Counted from the first letter of the stretch, positions 8,041 to 18,699 are shown. The stretch: 64,000 nucleotides of DNA from Pseudonocardia petroleophila (GCF_014235185.1 NZ_CP060131.1:4347501-4411500), one strand, 5' to 3'. Translations and numbers: made by a program. The notes: generated from the letters alone by a model not told the origin.

Positions 8041-8751
8041 GTGCCCGCCACGACGATCCCCGGTGCCACCACGGTCAGCTCCCTGGAGGCCCACCTCGCC
8101 GTCCCGGCGGGCGAGGGCCCGTGGCCCGGCGTGGTCGTGGTCCACGAGGCGTTCGGCCTCAACGACGACACCCGCCGCCAGGCCGACCGGCTCGCCGCGG
8201 CCGGCTACCTCGCCGTGGCGCCGAACCTGTTCGGGGCGGGCGGGGTGCGCTGCCTGCGCGCCACCTTCTCGGCGATGCTCGCGGGCGAGGGCCCGGCGTT
8301 CGGCGACATCGAGGCCACCCGCACCTGGCTGGCCGGGCACGTCGACTGCACGGGCCGCGTCGGGATCATCGGGTTCTGCCTCGGCGGCGGGTTCGCGCTG
8401 GGCGCGGCCTCGCGCGGGTTCGACGCCGCCGCCCCCAACTACGGGCGCCTGCCCCGCAACGCCCGGGAGATCCTGGTCGGCGCGTGCCCGATCGTCGCCA
8501 GCTACGGCGGGTCCGACCCCACGCTCCGCGGGGCGGCCGGGAAGCTGGAGTCGCTGCTCACCGAGCTCGACGTCGTCCACGACGTGCGGGAGTACCCCGG
8601 CGCGGGGCACTCGTTCCTCAGCACGGTCGAGGGTCCGGCCGCGTCGCTGATGAAGGTGGTCGGCCTGGGGCCGCACCAGCCGTCGGCCGACGAGGCCTGG
8701 GCCCGGATCCTCGCCTGGTTCGACACGCACCTGCGGCGACCCGCGTCCTGA
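8041..8751 (+). CDS. Dienelactone hydrolase-family enzyme
   Basis: Alpha/beta hydrolase of 236 aa. The Glu of HEAFGLND, the nucleophile Cys in GFCLGGGFA, the Asp in YGGSDP and the His in GAGHSF match the dienelactone hydrolase layout. It could open a lactone such as that made by the upstream Baeyer-Villiger enzyme. GTG 8041 is preferred over GTG 8032: TAGGGT lies 7 nt upstream as a possible -10, and AGGG can serve as ribosome-binding site, while 8032 has no space for one. It follows the TetR gene directly. Confidence 0.85.
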   Translation: MPATTIPGATTVSSLEAHLAVPAGEGPWPGVVVVHEAFGLNDDTRRQADRLAAAGYLAVAPNLFGAGGVRCLRATFSAMLAGEGPAFGDIEATRTWLAGHVDCTGRVGIIGFCLGGGFALGAASRGFDAAAPNYGRLPRNAREILVGACPIVASYGGSDPTLRGAAGKLESLLTELDVVHDVREYPGAGHSFLSTVEGPAASLMKVVGLGPHQPSADEAWARILAWFDTHLRRPAS

Positions 8752-8810
8752 TCCGGCGGACGGGCCGTCGAGCACCTACCCTCCCGGGGACGTCGACCTC
8801 GGGGGTAGCC

Positions 8811-10100
8811 GTGTCCGATCGTTCCGCCGCGCCCGTCGAGGCGCCGCACCGCCTTCCCGTCCGGACGCTCGTCGCGGCGTCGGTCGGCAACGCCATCGAG
8901 TGGTACGACTGGACGATCTACGCGACGTTCAGCATCTACTTCGCGACGCAGATCTTCGACCCGGCGGACCCGGCGCTGGCCCTGATCGGGGCGCTGGCGA
9001 CCTACGCTCTGGCGTTCTTCTTCCGCCCGCTCGGCGGCCTGCTGCTGGGTCGCTTCGCCGACCTGCGCGGCCGGCGCACCGCGATGCTCGTGACGATCCT
9101 GCTGATGGCGGGCGGCTCGTTCGTCATCGGCGTCCTGCCGACCTACGACGCCGTGGGCTGGCTCGCGCCGATCCTGCTGCTGCTCGCCCGGATCGCGCAG
9201 GGCATGTCGCTGGGCGGGGAGGTGTCGAACGCGTCGGCCTACCTCGCCGAGATCGCCCCGCCGGAGCGCCGCGGCCGGTACTCCTCGTTCTTCTACATCT
9301 CCACGGGCACCGCGGTGCTGCTCGCGTCGCTGCTCGGGGCCCTGCTGACGTCGGTGCTCACCGAGGACCAGCTCGCCGCCTACGGCTGGCGGATCCCGTT
9401 CATCATCGGGGGCGTGCTCGGCCTGATCGGGCTGTGGCTGCGCCGGGCGATGCCCGAGACCGACCAGTTCGAGGAGAACAAGGAGAAGGCGCAGGCGCTG
9501 CGCCACCCGCTGCGAACGACGCTGCGCGAGCACCCCCGGGCCGTCGCGCAGCTCGTCGGCTTCACCCTGCTGTCCACGCTCTGCTACTACACCTTCTTCT
9601 CCGCGCTCACCCCGTACGCGGTGCAGGAGGGCGCCGACGCCGGCGACGTGTTCGTGGCCCTGTCGATCGCGACGGCGCTGTTCGTGGCGCTGCAGTACCC
9701 GATGGGCGTGCTGGCCGACCGGGTCGGGCGCCGCCCGCAGCTGCTGGTCTGGTCGGCGGCCACGGCGCTGCTGATCGTCCCGCTCTCGACGCTGATCGGG
9801 CCGGGGCTGGGCAACCTGCTCGTCGTGTTCTGCGTCGGACTCGCCCTCTACACCGCGATGACCTCGATCGCGCCCGCCGTGATGAGCGAGCTGTTCCCCA
9901 CGGAGCTGCGCGGCCTGGGCATCGGGGCCTGGTACAACCTGACGGTCGCGGTCTTCGGCGGCACCGCGCCGCTGATCATCACCTCGCTGCGGCAGGCCGG
10001 GTACGCGGACCTGTTCTTCGTCTACGTCGCCGTGGGCGCGGTGATCTCGTTCGTCACCGTGCTGCGGATGCGGGAGACGCGCGGGGAGGTTCTGCGGTAG
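8811..10100 (+). CDS. MFS transporter, metabolite:H+ symporter type
   Basis: Inner-membrane protein of 429 aa with about 12 hydrophobic segments. VGNAIEWYDWTIYATFS at the N-terminus and the cytoplasmic loop GRFADLRGRRTAM are hallmarks of the MHS subfamily (ShiA, ProP and alpha-ketoglutarate permease-like). The second copy of the loop motif is GVLADRVGRRPQ. GTG 8811 is preceded by GGGGG. It would import an organic acid or zwitterion with protons; the link to the upstream catabolic genes is positional only. A -10-like TACCCT is at 8777-8782. Confidence 0.85.
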   Translation: MSDRSAAPVEAPHRLPVRTLVAASVGNAIEWYDWTIYATFSIYFATQIFDPADPALALIGALATYALAFFFRPLGGLLLGRFADLRGRRTAMLVTILLMAGGSFVIGVLPTYDAVGWLAPILLLLARIAQGMSLGGEVSNASAYLAEIAPPERRGRYSSFFYISTGTAVLLASLLGALLTSVLTEDQLAAYGWRIPFIIGGVLGLIGLWLRRAMPETDQFEENKEKAQALRHPLRTTLREHPRAVAQLVGFTLLSTLCYYTFFSALTPYAVQEGADAGDVFVALSIATALFVALQYPMGVLADRVGRRPQLLVWSAATALLIVPLSTLIGPGLGNLLVVFCVGLALYTAMTSIAPAVMSELFPTELRGLGIGAWYNLTVAVFGGTAPLIITSLRQAGYADLFFVYVAVGAVISFVTVLRMRETRGEVLR

Positions 10101-10388
10101 GACGGCGCCCGTCGCCGAGCGTGACGGGTCGGTGCCGCCGGTCGCACGCCGGGCAGTCGCCCCGGGCGGCCGGGCGGGCGTGCTGCCGCGGGGGAGCGGC
10201 GAGCGGTCGACGGCCGCCGCGGGCGGCGGGAACCGTCAGCGTCCCTGAGGGTGTGACGCGGCAGTCGGCGCAACTCGTGGTCCGAACGGCCCTATCCGTC
10301 CCCGCTCGTCGCACCCGGGACGACGCCCGGCCCGGGGGGTTCTCAGGGTCGCAACCCCGACGGGGTACCCCCTTCTAACGTCCGCCCC
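10101..10388. other. Intergenic region with no supported gene
   Basis: 288 bp of GC-rich sequence. Short open frames on the minus strand have no recognisable product and unconvincing composition. The 3' end carries the TAACGT promoter element described separately. Confidence 0.6.
10376..10381 (+). promoter_or_regulatory. -10 element of the ferric-reductase-like gene
   Basis: TAACGT ends 7 nt before the ATG at 10389, so a leaderless transcript is predicted. I see no good -35. Confidence 0.45.
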
Positions 10389-11720
10389 ATGACAGACGGC
10401 CCCTATCCCGCGAGCACCGTGCGGGCCGCGTGGATCGCGGCCCTGGGCACGGTTCTCGTGGCCCCGGTGGTGATCCGCCTGCTCACGGCCCCGCCCGCTC
10501 CACTGTGGACCCAGCTCTCGACGACGACGGGCCTGCTCGCGCTCTCGGCGATCGTGTGCGCGGCGGTGCTGCCCTCACGCGTCCGCTCGCTCACCCGGGC
10601 GTTCGGGATCGAGGGGATCCTCGAGGTCCACCGCACCCTGGGCGGCCTGGCCGCGGGGCTGGTCCTGCTGCACCTGGCCTGCGTCGTCGCCGCCGACCCG
10701 GTCAACGTCACCCTGCTGACGCCCACCCGCGCCACGTCGGCGTCGGTCGCCGCGACCGTCGCCACGGTCGCGCTCGCCCTCGTCGTGGTGCTGGCCGTCA
10801 CGCGCGACCGCACCCGGCACCTGCCCTACGAGCTGTGGCGCTGGACGCACCTCGGGCTCGCCGGGGTCGCGGTCCTCGGCTCGGCGCTGCACGTCTGGTA
10901 CCTCCAGCAGCTCGTCACCGACGCCGCGATGAGCGCCGTGCTGGCGCTGCTGTGCGTCGCGCTGCTGGCGGTCCTGCTGCACCGCTGGCTGCTGCGTGCG
11001 GTGTTCGACCCGTCGTCGGAGTTCGTGGTGCGCGAGGTCCGGCCCGAGGCGCCGACGATCAGCACGCTCGTGCTCGACCGCCGCCGCGCCCGCCACGGCG
11101 CGGGGGACGACGCCGACTGGACCTTCGCCCCCGGCCAGTTCGCCTGGCTGCGCCTGGCCCGCTCCCCGCGCGCCGAGGAGCACCCGTTCACCATCGCGTC
11201 CTCGGCGCACGACCCCGACTCCGTCGAGTTCACGATCCGGCACGCCGGCTCGTTCACCGCGGCCGTCGCGGACCTGCGGCCCGGCCAGCAGGTCTGGGTC
11301 GACGGCCCGCACGGCGCGTTCACCGTCGACGACTCCCGCTCGGCCACCGGCGTCGTCATGATCGCGGGCGGCGTGGGCGTGACGCCGATGATGAGCATGC
11401 TGCGCACCGCGGCCGACCGGGGCGACGCCCGGCGGTTCCACCTCGTGCTGGTCGTGGCCAGCCGCGACGACGTGCTGTTCCGCGACGAGCTGGCGCTGCT
11501 CGCCGACCACCTCTACCTCGAGGTCAGCGAGGTGCTGCGCGGTCCCCACCGCAACGCCACCGCCCCGCTGACCACCGCTCTCGCGGGCATCCCCGACCCG
11601 CGCTCGCTCGACTGGTTCGTCTGCGGCTCGCCGACCCTGGTGGCGACCGCGTTCCACGCACTCGGGCTCCTCGGTGTTCCCCCGGACCACGTCCGCACCG
11701 AGCAGTTCGACATGGCCTGA
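10389..11720 (+). CDS. Ferric-reductase-like membrane flavoprotein
   Basis: Protein of 443 aa with about six N-terminal membrane helices (to about residue 210) and a cytoplasmic ferredoxin-NADP reductase module. Histidines in VHRTLGG, LLHLACVV, RWTHLGLAG and SALHVWYL are placed as expected for two b-type haems of ferric reductase-like transmembrane domains. FAD binding is indicated by EEHPFTIASS, and NAD(P)H binding by GGVGVTPMMSML and the C-terminal CGSP. No C-terminal 2Fe-2S cluster is present. It would carry electrons across the membrane; substrate (ferric iron, a partner protein or O2) is unknown. The next two genes encode exported proteins and lie close downstream. Confidence 0.82.
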   Translation: MTDGPYPASTVRAAWIAALGTVLVAPVVIRLLTAPPAPLWTQLSTTTGLLALSAIVCAAVLPSRVRSLTRAFGIEGILEVHRTLGGLAAGLVLLHLACVVAADPVNVTLLTPTRATSASVAATVATVALALVVVLAVTRDRTRHLPYELWRWTHLGLAGVAVLGSALHVWYLQQLVTDAAMSAVLALLCVALLAVLLHRWLLRAVFDPSSEFVVREVRPEAPTISTLVLDRRRARHGAGDDADWTFAPGQFAWLRLARSPRAEEHPFTIASSAHDPDSVEFTIRHAGSFTAAVADLRPGQQVWVDGPHGAFTVDDSRSATGVVMIAGGVGVTPMMSMLRTAADRGDARRFHLVLVVASRDDVLFRDELALLADHLYLEVSEVLRGPHRNATAPLTTALAGIPDPRSLDWFVCGSPTLVATAFHALGLLGVPPDHVRTEQFDMA

Positions 11721-11760
11721 CACCCGCACCACACACCGCAGTCGAAAGGCTCCCCCCACC

Positions 11761-12735
11761 ATGCTCCGCCGTGTTCCCCGCGCCCTGCGCACGGCCGTGA
11801 TCGTCGCGGTGCTGCTCGCGATCAGCGCCTCGATCGCCCAGTCCTGGGCGTCCGGCACCCCCGGCACCGCCGGCTACACCCAGACCGAGTGGGGCCCGCT
11901 CGGTCCCGCCGACCGCGACCTGCTCGTCAAGGTCCGCCTCGCCGGTCTCTGGGAGGCCCCCACCGGCCAGCAGGCCGAGCAGCAGGCCAGCCGCGCCGAG
12001 GTGCAGACCGTCGGCACGAACATCCACCACGAGCACGTCGAGCTCGACCAGCTCGTGATGAAGACCGCCGACCAGCTCGGCGTGCTCGTGCCGAGCCGGC
12101 CCACGGCCGAGCAGCTGAGCTGGATGAACGAGATGTCCGCGCTCACCGGCACCGACTACGACCGGGTGTTCGTGCAGCGCCTGCGCGCCGCGCACGGCAC
12201 CGTGCTGCCGGTCATCGCCGCGGTCCGGGTCAGCACCCGCAACGAGCTGGTCCGCCAGTTCGCCGCGCAGGCCGACGAGTACGTGACGCGGCACATCGGC
12301 TACCTGGAGAGCACCGGGCTCGTCGACTACTCGGCGCTGCCCGAGGCGCCGTCGCCCGGCCTGCTCGGCTCCGGCCGCGGACCGGCCGACCTGATCGTGC
12401 CCGCGCTCGTCGTCCTGGCCGCGGTGCTCGCCGCGATCGCGCTGTTCACCGCGATGCGGCGCAGGCCGGGCCCGGTCGGCGTCCCGGTCCGGGGTCCCGC
12501 CCCGGACGCGACGGCCCGCGCCATCGCGGCCATCGCCGCGCCCGCCCCGCCACCGCACTCGCGCTACCCCGAGTCCCACATCACCGGGTCCTACCCCCGG
12601 ATCCCCGGTCCCCGCGTGTCGCAGACCGGCCCGCACCCCCGGGTGTCCGACACCGGCCCGCACCCGCAGGTGTCCGACACCGGATCGCACTCCCGTGCCG
12701 CACCGACCGGTCCGCGCCACTCCGTGAAGCGCTGA
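11761..12735 (+). CDS. Secreted/anchored DUF4142 protein
   Basis: Protein of 324 aa. An N-terminal signal segment (about 7-27) is followed by a helical domain with DRDLLVKVRLAGLWEAP and NIHHEHVELDQLV, typical of the ferritin-like DUF4142 family. A membrane helix lies near 205-228 (DLIVPALVVLAAVLAAIALF). The tail is Pro/Ser/Thr-rich with degenerate repeats around PRVSDTGPHPQVSDTG and should be cytoplasmic if the domain is outside. It lies 40 bp after the flavoprotein gene and may share its transcript. Function unknown. Confidence 0.72.
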   Translation: MLRRVPRALRTAVIVAVLLAISASIAQSWASGTPGTAGYTQTEWGPLGPADRDLLVKVRLAGLWEAPTGQQAEQQASRAEVQTVGTNIHHEHVELDQLVMKTADQLGVLVPSRPTAEQLSWMNEMSALTGTDYDRVFVQRLRAAHGTVLPVIAAVRVSTRNELVRQFAAQADEYVTRHIGYLESTGLVDYSALPEAPSPGLLGSGRGPADLIVPALVVLAAVLAAIALFTAMRRRPGPVGVPVRGPAPDATARAIAAIAAPAPPPHSRYPESHITGSYPRIPGPRVSQTGPHPRVSDTGPHPQVSDTGSHSRAAPTGPRHSVKR

Positions 12736-12811
12736 CGCACGACCCCGTACCGCCGCGCCGACGCTCCCCGCTCCCCGGCGCTCCGCTCCCCGTCCCCAGA
12801 GAGGCACCCCG

Positions 12812-13804
12812 ATGCGCGAGACAGCGCTGCCCGATCCGACCCTGCCCGAGAACAGCCGCGCCGCCCGCGGCCGGCGCGCCGCGCTGACGATCCTCGCGGC
12901 CGCCGCCGTCGTCCTCGTGCCGACGGCCTGCGACTTCGCCGTCGCGACCCCCGCCACCGACGGCGGCGCCTACGGCCAGGGGGCCGGGCCGGTCACCGGC
13001 GGGCACGCCGGGCACACCCCGACGACGATCCAGACGGTCCCGGCGGGCAACACCCAGGACCTCGACCCGACGGACGAGGAGACCGCCGCCGAGGAGACCG
13101 CCGCGGAGGAGACGACGGCCGCGGAGGAGACGACGGCCGCGGAGGAGACGACGGCCGCGGAGGAGGAGGGCGCCGCCGAGGAGACCACCACCGGGGAGAC
13201 CACCCCGACGCAGACCTCCACGGCCGCGACCACCACCGCGCCCCCCGCCGCCGGTGGCGGGCTGGAGATCCTCGGCGACGACTGCTCCACCAGCGACCTC
13301 GACCCGCACACCGGCTTCCAGGACGCCCCGCGCTGCGTCGCGATCGCGTTCGGCGAGGTGGCCGCGGCCGCCCAGAGCCCGTCGCTGCTGATCACCGACG
13401 CCCCGGAGACCGTCGCGGTGGGGGAGAAGTTCACGCTGCAGGTCAGCACCCGCAACCTGATCCGCGACCGGTTCCTCGGCGCCGCGGCCGGCGGCTACTA
13501 CCGCGAGAGCTCGTTCCTCAGCGAGGACGGCATCCAGCGCGGCCACTTCCACACCGCCTGCCGCATGCTCGAGTCGACCTCCGTCGCCCCCGACGCCGAG
13601 CCCGCCCCCGAGTTCTTCCTCGCCACCCAGGACAACGGCGGCGGGGCCGAGCCCGACGTCGTCACCGTTCCGGTGAACGCGATGCCGGCCCCGGGCGTCG
13701 CGCAGTGCGCGGTGTGGGCGGGCGACGGGTCGCACCGCGTCCCGATGATGCAGCGCGCCAACCAGACGCCCGCGTTCGACATCGTGCGGATCACCGTCCA
13801 GTAG
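12812..13804 (+). CDS. Exported protein with Glu/Thr repeat linker
   Basis: Protein of 330 aa. A hydrophobic segment (about 22-40) ends in VPTAC, a poor lipobox, so either lipoprotein or ordinary secretion is possible. Residues about 88-118 are acidic repeats of the AAEETT type, then a Thr/Pro-rich stretch and a globular domain of about 190 aa starting GGGLEILGDDC with several Cys (DDCSTSD, PRCVAI, TACRML, AQCAVW). I do not recognise the domain. AGAGAGG precedes the ATG. Placed with the DUF4142 gene, it is probably part of a cell-surface unit with the reductase. Confidence 0.7.
   Translation: MRETALPDPTLPENSRAARGRRAALTILAAAAVVLVPTACDFAVATPATDGGAYGQGAGPVTGGHAGHTPTTIQTVPAGNTQDLDPTDEETAAEETAAEETTAAEETTAAEETTAAEEEGAAEETTTGETTPTQTSTAATTTAPPAAGGGLEILGDDCSTSDLDPHTGFQDAPRCVAIAFGEVAAAAQSPSLLITDAPETVAVGEKFTLQVSTRNLIRDRFLGAAAGGYYRESSFLSEDGIQRGHFHTACRMLESTSVAPDAEPAPEFFLATQDNGGGAEPDVVTVPVNAMPAPGVAQCAVWAGDGSHRVPMMQRANQTPAFDIVRITVQ
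13103..13156 (+). repeat. Three perfect 18-bp tandem repeats in coding sequence
   Basis: The unit GCGGAGGAGACGACGGCC occurs three times in direct succession (13103-13120, 13121-13138, 13139-13156), with degenerate copies before and after. It encodes the AEETTA-type linker of the exported protein. Units are multiples of 3, so copy number can change without a frameshift. Confidence 0.9.
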
Positions 13805-13825
13805 GCGATCGGCGACCGGCCGCCC

Positions 13826-15031
13826 TCAGCGACCCAGCAGGCCGATGTGCTCGGCGGAGAGCACCCGCTCGATGCCGAGCACCGACGCCCCGCCGAGCCC
13901 GGCGTGCTCTCCGAGCACGCTGGTGGCGAGCACCAGGTTGCGGGTGGCCAGCGGCAGGGCGCGCTGGTAGACGACGCTGCGGACCCCGGCCAGCAGCTCG
14001 TCGCTGGCCGAGGTCACCGACCCGCCGAGGGTGACCCGCGCCGGGTTGTAGAAGTGCACCAGCATCGCGACGACCTCCCCGATCAGCGCGGCGGCCTCGC
14101 GGACCAGCGCCATCGTCTCCGGATCGGCCCGGGCGACCCGCTCGCGGACGTCGGTCACGTCGGCGTCCCCGAGCCGCCGCGCGATCGCGGTGATCGAGGC
14201 GACCGCCTCGATGCACCCGATGTTGCCGCAGACGCACACGGTGTCGGGGGCGCCGCGGACCCGCACGTGCCCGATGTCGCCCGCGGCGCCGTCGGCGCCG
14301 TGGTGCAGCACGCCCTCGCGGGTCACCAGGCCGCCGCCGATCCCGGTGCCGACCTTGACGAACAGCAGCGGCGCCTGGTCGGCGGGCAGCGCCCTGGCCT
14401 CGCCGAGGGCACGCAGGTTGACGTCGTTCTCCAGCACCACCGGGCAGGAGAACGTCTCCTGCAGCCGCGCGGCGACCGGGTAGGCGTGCCAGCCCGGCAT
14501 GATCGGCGGGCGGACCGGGATGCCGAGGTGGCCGTCGACCGGGCCGGGCAGGCCGATGACGACCGCGCGCACCGGCAGCCCGGCGCGGGCGCGCAGCTCC
14601 TCCAGCTCCGACTCGACGACCCCCAGCACCGCCGCGGGCCCCTCCCGCACGTCGACCTCGGCGTGCACGTGGCCGAGCACCCGCTGGCGCAGGTCGACGA
14701 CGGCCAGGTGCGCGCCCCGGGCCCCGACGTCGGCGAGCAGCACCGAGCCGCACTGCGGGGACAGGGCGAGCCGGTCGGCCGGGCGCCCGCGACCGCTCGT
14801 CGGGCGGATCCCGTCGGGCTGCAGGACGCCGCGCGCGAGCAGCTCGTCGACGGCCGCGCTGACGGTCGTGCGCGCCAGCCCGGCGGCGACGACGAGGTCG
14901 GCCTTGCTCACGGCGGTGCCGGACGCGACCAGCCGCGTCACGGTGCTGAGCGTGACGCCCGCGTCGACCCGCCCGGAGAGCAGCGGGGCCTCCAGGCGGA
15001 GTGCGGGGAGCGTCCACGTCGGTGAGGACAT
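13826..15031 (-). CDS. ROK-family transcriptional regulator
   Basis: Protein of 401 aa. The N-terminal winged HTH is near residues 30-85 (VSKADLVVAAGLARTTVSAA). The ROK sugar-kinase-like domain has VENDVNLRALGEA, KVGTGIGGGLV and the zinc-binding cluster around CVCGNIGCIEA near the middle of the domain. It is divergent from the sugar ABC operon and is its likely repressor, sensing a sugar or derivative. GTG 15067 is in frame but lies only 2 nt after the proposed -10; ATG 15031 (or GTG 15034) is therefore preferred. Confidence 0.85.
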   Translation of the reverse strand: MSSPTWTLPALRLEAPLLSGRVDAGVTLSTVTRLVASGTAVSKADLVVAAGLARTTVSAAVDELLARGVLQPDGIRPTSGRGRPADRLALSPQCGSVLLADVGARGAHLAVVDLRQRVLGHVHAEVDVREGPAAVLGVVESELEELRARAGLPVRAVVIGLPGPVDGHLGIPVRPPIMPGWHAYPVAARLQETFSCPVVLENDVNLRALGEARALPADQAPLLFVKVGTGIGGGLVTREGVLHHGADGAAGDIGHVRVRGAPDTVCVCGNIGCIEAVASITAIARRLGDADVTDVRERVARADPETMALVREAAALIGEVVAMLVHFYNPARVTLGGSVTSASDELLAGVRSVVYQRALPLATRNLVLATSVLGEHAGLGGASVLGIERVLSAEHIGLLGR

Positions 15032-15069
15032 CACGACCTGATTTCGTCGGAAAAATGACCTAAACACAC

Positions 15070-15099
15070 ATTATTCGGCCGTTGTACGTCACTGGTCAA
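15070..15099 (-). promoter_or_regulatory. Promoter of the ROK regulator gene
   Basis: Minus strand: TTGACC (15099-15094), 18-bp spacer and AATAAT (15075-15070). It overlaps the promoter of the ABC operon, so one bound regulator could control both. Confidence 0.5.
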
Positions 15100-15111
15100 C
15101 CCTCCTAGGTT
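15082..15111 (+). promoter_or_regulatory. Promoter of the sugar ABC operon
   Basis: TTGTAC (15082-15087), 18-bp spacer and TAGGTT (15106-15111). GTG 15118 lies 6 nt downstream, so the mRNA is probably leaderless. GTTG (15081-15084) and CAAC (15097-15100) are symmetrical half sites that could form an operator; this is weak. Confidence 0.5.
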
Positions 15112-15117
15112 TCCCCC

Positions 15118-16606
<1,489 letters not shown>

Positions 16607-16614
<8 letters not shown>

Positions 16615-17611
16615 CCAGAAGATGGCCGCGCCACCCGTCGAGCGGGTGGCGGGGGGCCCGTCGGCGGTGGCCCGGGTGCTCGACAGCGGGGCCGGTCGCA
16701 ACCTCGGCCTGGTGGCGGTGCTCGTGCTGCTGTGCGTGGTCGGGGTGTCCACCGCCGACACGTTCGCCACCACCTCGAACCTGCTGACGATCCTCACCTC
16801 GGCGTCGATCATCGGCGTGATCACCGTCGGGGTCACGTTCGTGATCATCGGCGGAGGCATCGACCTGTCCGTCGGCAAGGTGATGGCCCTGGCCTCGGTG
16901 TGGGCCACCACCGTCGCGACCCAGTCCTTCGGCCCGTGGGTCATGGTCTTCTGCGCGCTCGCGGTCGGGGCGGGCGCGGGGCTGGTCAACGGGCTGCTCA
17001 TCGCCTACGGGCGCATCGTCCCGTTCATCGTCACGCTGGCGATGCTCATCACGGCCCAGGGCCTCGCGGAACGGATCTCCGCGCGGCGCAGCCAGATCGT
17101 GGTCGATCCGGTCATCGCCGGGATCGCCACCACCCGCGTGCTCGGCATCCCGCTGCTGGTCTACATCTTCGCCGCGGTGGTGGCGGTGGGCTGGGTGCTG
17201 CTCAACCGCACGACGTTCGGCCGCCGCACGTTCGCCATCGGCGGCAACCCCGAGGCGGCCCGCCTCGCCGGCCTCGACGTGAAGCGCCACACCATCGCGC
17301 TCTACGTCCTGTCCGGGCTCTGCTGCGGTATCGCCGCGATCATGATCGCCTCGCTGACGACGACCGGGTCGAGCACCCACGGCACCCTCTACGAGCTCGA
17401 CGCCATCGCCGCGGTGATCATCGGCGGCACGCTCCTCACGGGCGGCCGCGGCACCCTGATCGGCTCGATCCTCGGCGTGCTGGTGTTCACGACGATCACC
17501 AACCTGTTCGTCCTGAACAACCTGGCGACCGAGGTCCAGAACATCGCCAAGGGCGTGATCATCGTCGTCGCCGTCCTGATCCAGACCCGCGCGCAGCGCT
17601 CGTCCCCCTGA
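16607..17611 (+). CDS. Sugar ABC transporter permease
   Basis: Integral membrane protein of 334 aa with about eight to ten hydrophobic segments, RbsC family. Characteristic blocks are FVIIGGGIDLSVGKVMAL, GRIVPFIVTLAMLI, FAIGGNPEAARLAGL and AAVIIGGTLLTGGRGTLIGS. It forms the membrane channel for the import system. Its ATG lies inside the end of the ATPase gene. Confidence 0.92.
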
Positions 17612-17640
17612 ATCCCTTCCCGCACACAGGAGTGCCCACC

Positions 17641-18699
17641 ATGTCTGACTCGTCCGGTCTCGCGCGCCGCGGTTTCCTCGTCGGCGCCCTCGGGGTGGGG
17701 GCGGCCCTCACCGCCGCCTGCACCAGCAACGCCGCCCCGGCCGCCGCGGGCGGGGGCGCCAACGTCGCCGCCGCGGCGGGCGACAACGCCGAACCCGGCA
17801 CGCCCGTCACCATCGGCTTCTCCGCCCCGGCCGCCGACCACGGCTGGATCGCCGCCATCGCCGCGAACGCGCAGGCCCAGGCCGGCCAGTACAGCGACGT
17901 CACGCTGGAGGCGGTCAACCCGACCAACGACATCACCCAGCAGATCGCCGCCGTCGAGACGCTGATCAACCAGGGCGTCGACGCGCTGGTCATCCTGCCC
18001 AACGACGGCAGCCAGCTCACCTCGCTGGGCCGCCGCGCGATGGACGCGGGCATCCCCGTGATCAACCTGGACCGCATCTTCGACTCGCCGCTGGCCTACC
18101 GCACCTGGATCGGCGGCGACAACTACGGCATGGGCGTCTCGGCGGGCACCTACATCGGCACCCGCCTGCGCGACGCGGGCGTCGCGAACCCGGTGATCGG
18201 CGAGATCGCCGGCATCGACAACCTGCCGCTGACCCAGGCCCGCAGCCAGGGCTTCTCCGACGCGCTGGCGTCGTTCGGGTTCGCCGTCGGCCCGCGCCAG
18301 GCGGCCGACTTCACCGCGCAGGGCGGGCAGCGCGTCGCGGCCAACCTGCTCCAGGCCGCCCCGCAGCTCGACGCCGTGTGGAACCACGACGACGACCAGG
18401 GCATCGGCGTCCTCGCCGCGATCACCCAGGCCGGGCGCAGCGAGTTCTTCATGGTGGGCGGCGCGGGCTCGGCCAACGCCATGCGCGAGATCCAGGCCGA
18501 CACCTCGGTGCTCAAGGCCACGGTCACCTACAGCCCCACGATGGCGTCCTCGGCGATGGCGCTGGCGCGGCTCGTCGCGCAGAACCGGGGGATGGGCGAC
18601 CTCGTGGAGAAGGAGGTCCCGACGTCGATCACGCTGGCCTCGGCCACGATCACCAAGGAGAACGTCGACACCTACCTGCCACTGGGCTTCGAATCGTGA
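17641..18699 (+). CDS. Sugar ABC transporter substrate-binding lipoprotein
   Basis: Exported protein of 352 aa. Twin-arginine LARRGFLVG (8-16) and a lipobox ending LTAAC (about 24-28) suggest Tat export and lipid anchoring. The mature part is a periplasmic-binding type-1 protein with TLINQGVDALVILPNDGSQL, AMDAGIPVINLDR and VWNHDDDQGIGVL, as in ribose-binding proteins. AGGAG at 17628-17632 supports the ATG. Confidence 0.9.
   Translation: MSDSSGLARRGFLVGALGVGAALTAACTSNAAPAAAGGGANVAAAAGDNAEPGTPVTIGFSAPAADHGWIAAIAANAQAQAGQYSDVTLEAVNPTNDITQQIAAVETLINQGVDALVILPNDGSQLTSLGRRAMDAGIPVINLDRIFDSPLAYRTWIGGDNYGMGVSAGTYIGTRLRDAGVANPVIGEIAGIDNLPLTQARSQGFSDALASFGFAVGPRQAADFTAQGGQRVAANLLQAAPQLDAVWNHDDDQGIGVLAAITQAGRSEFFMVGGAGSANAMREIQADTSVLKATVTYSPTMASSAMALARLVAQNRGMGDLVEKEVPTSITLASATITKENVDTYLPLGFES

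Noticed and set aside
8220-8240. GAACCTGTTC inside the dienelactone hydrolase gene as an SOS box
   Set aside because: The spacer between GAAC and GTTC is 2, not 4, and it lies within a coding region.
10101-10388. Small open frames on the minus strand in the gap after the MFS gene
   Set aside because: Arg/Pro-rich products without any motif or ribosome-binding site; typical shadow composition.
13103-13156. CRISPR-like repetition
   Set aside because: The 18-bp units are contiguous without spacers and are coding, in frame.
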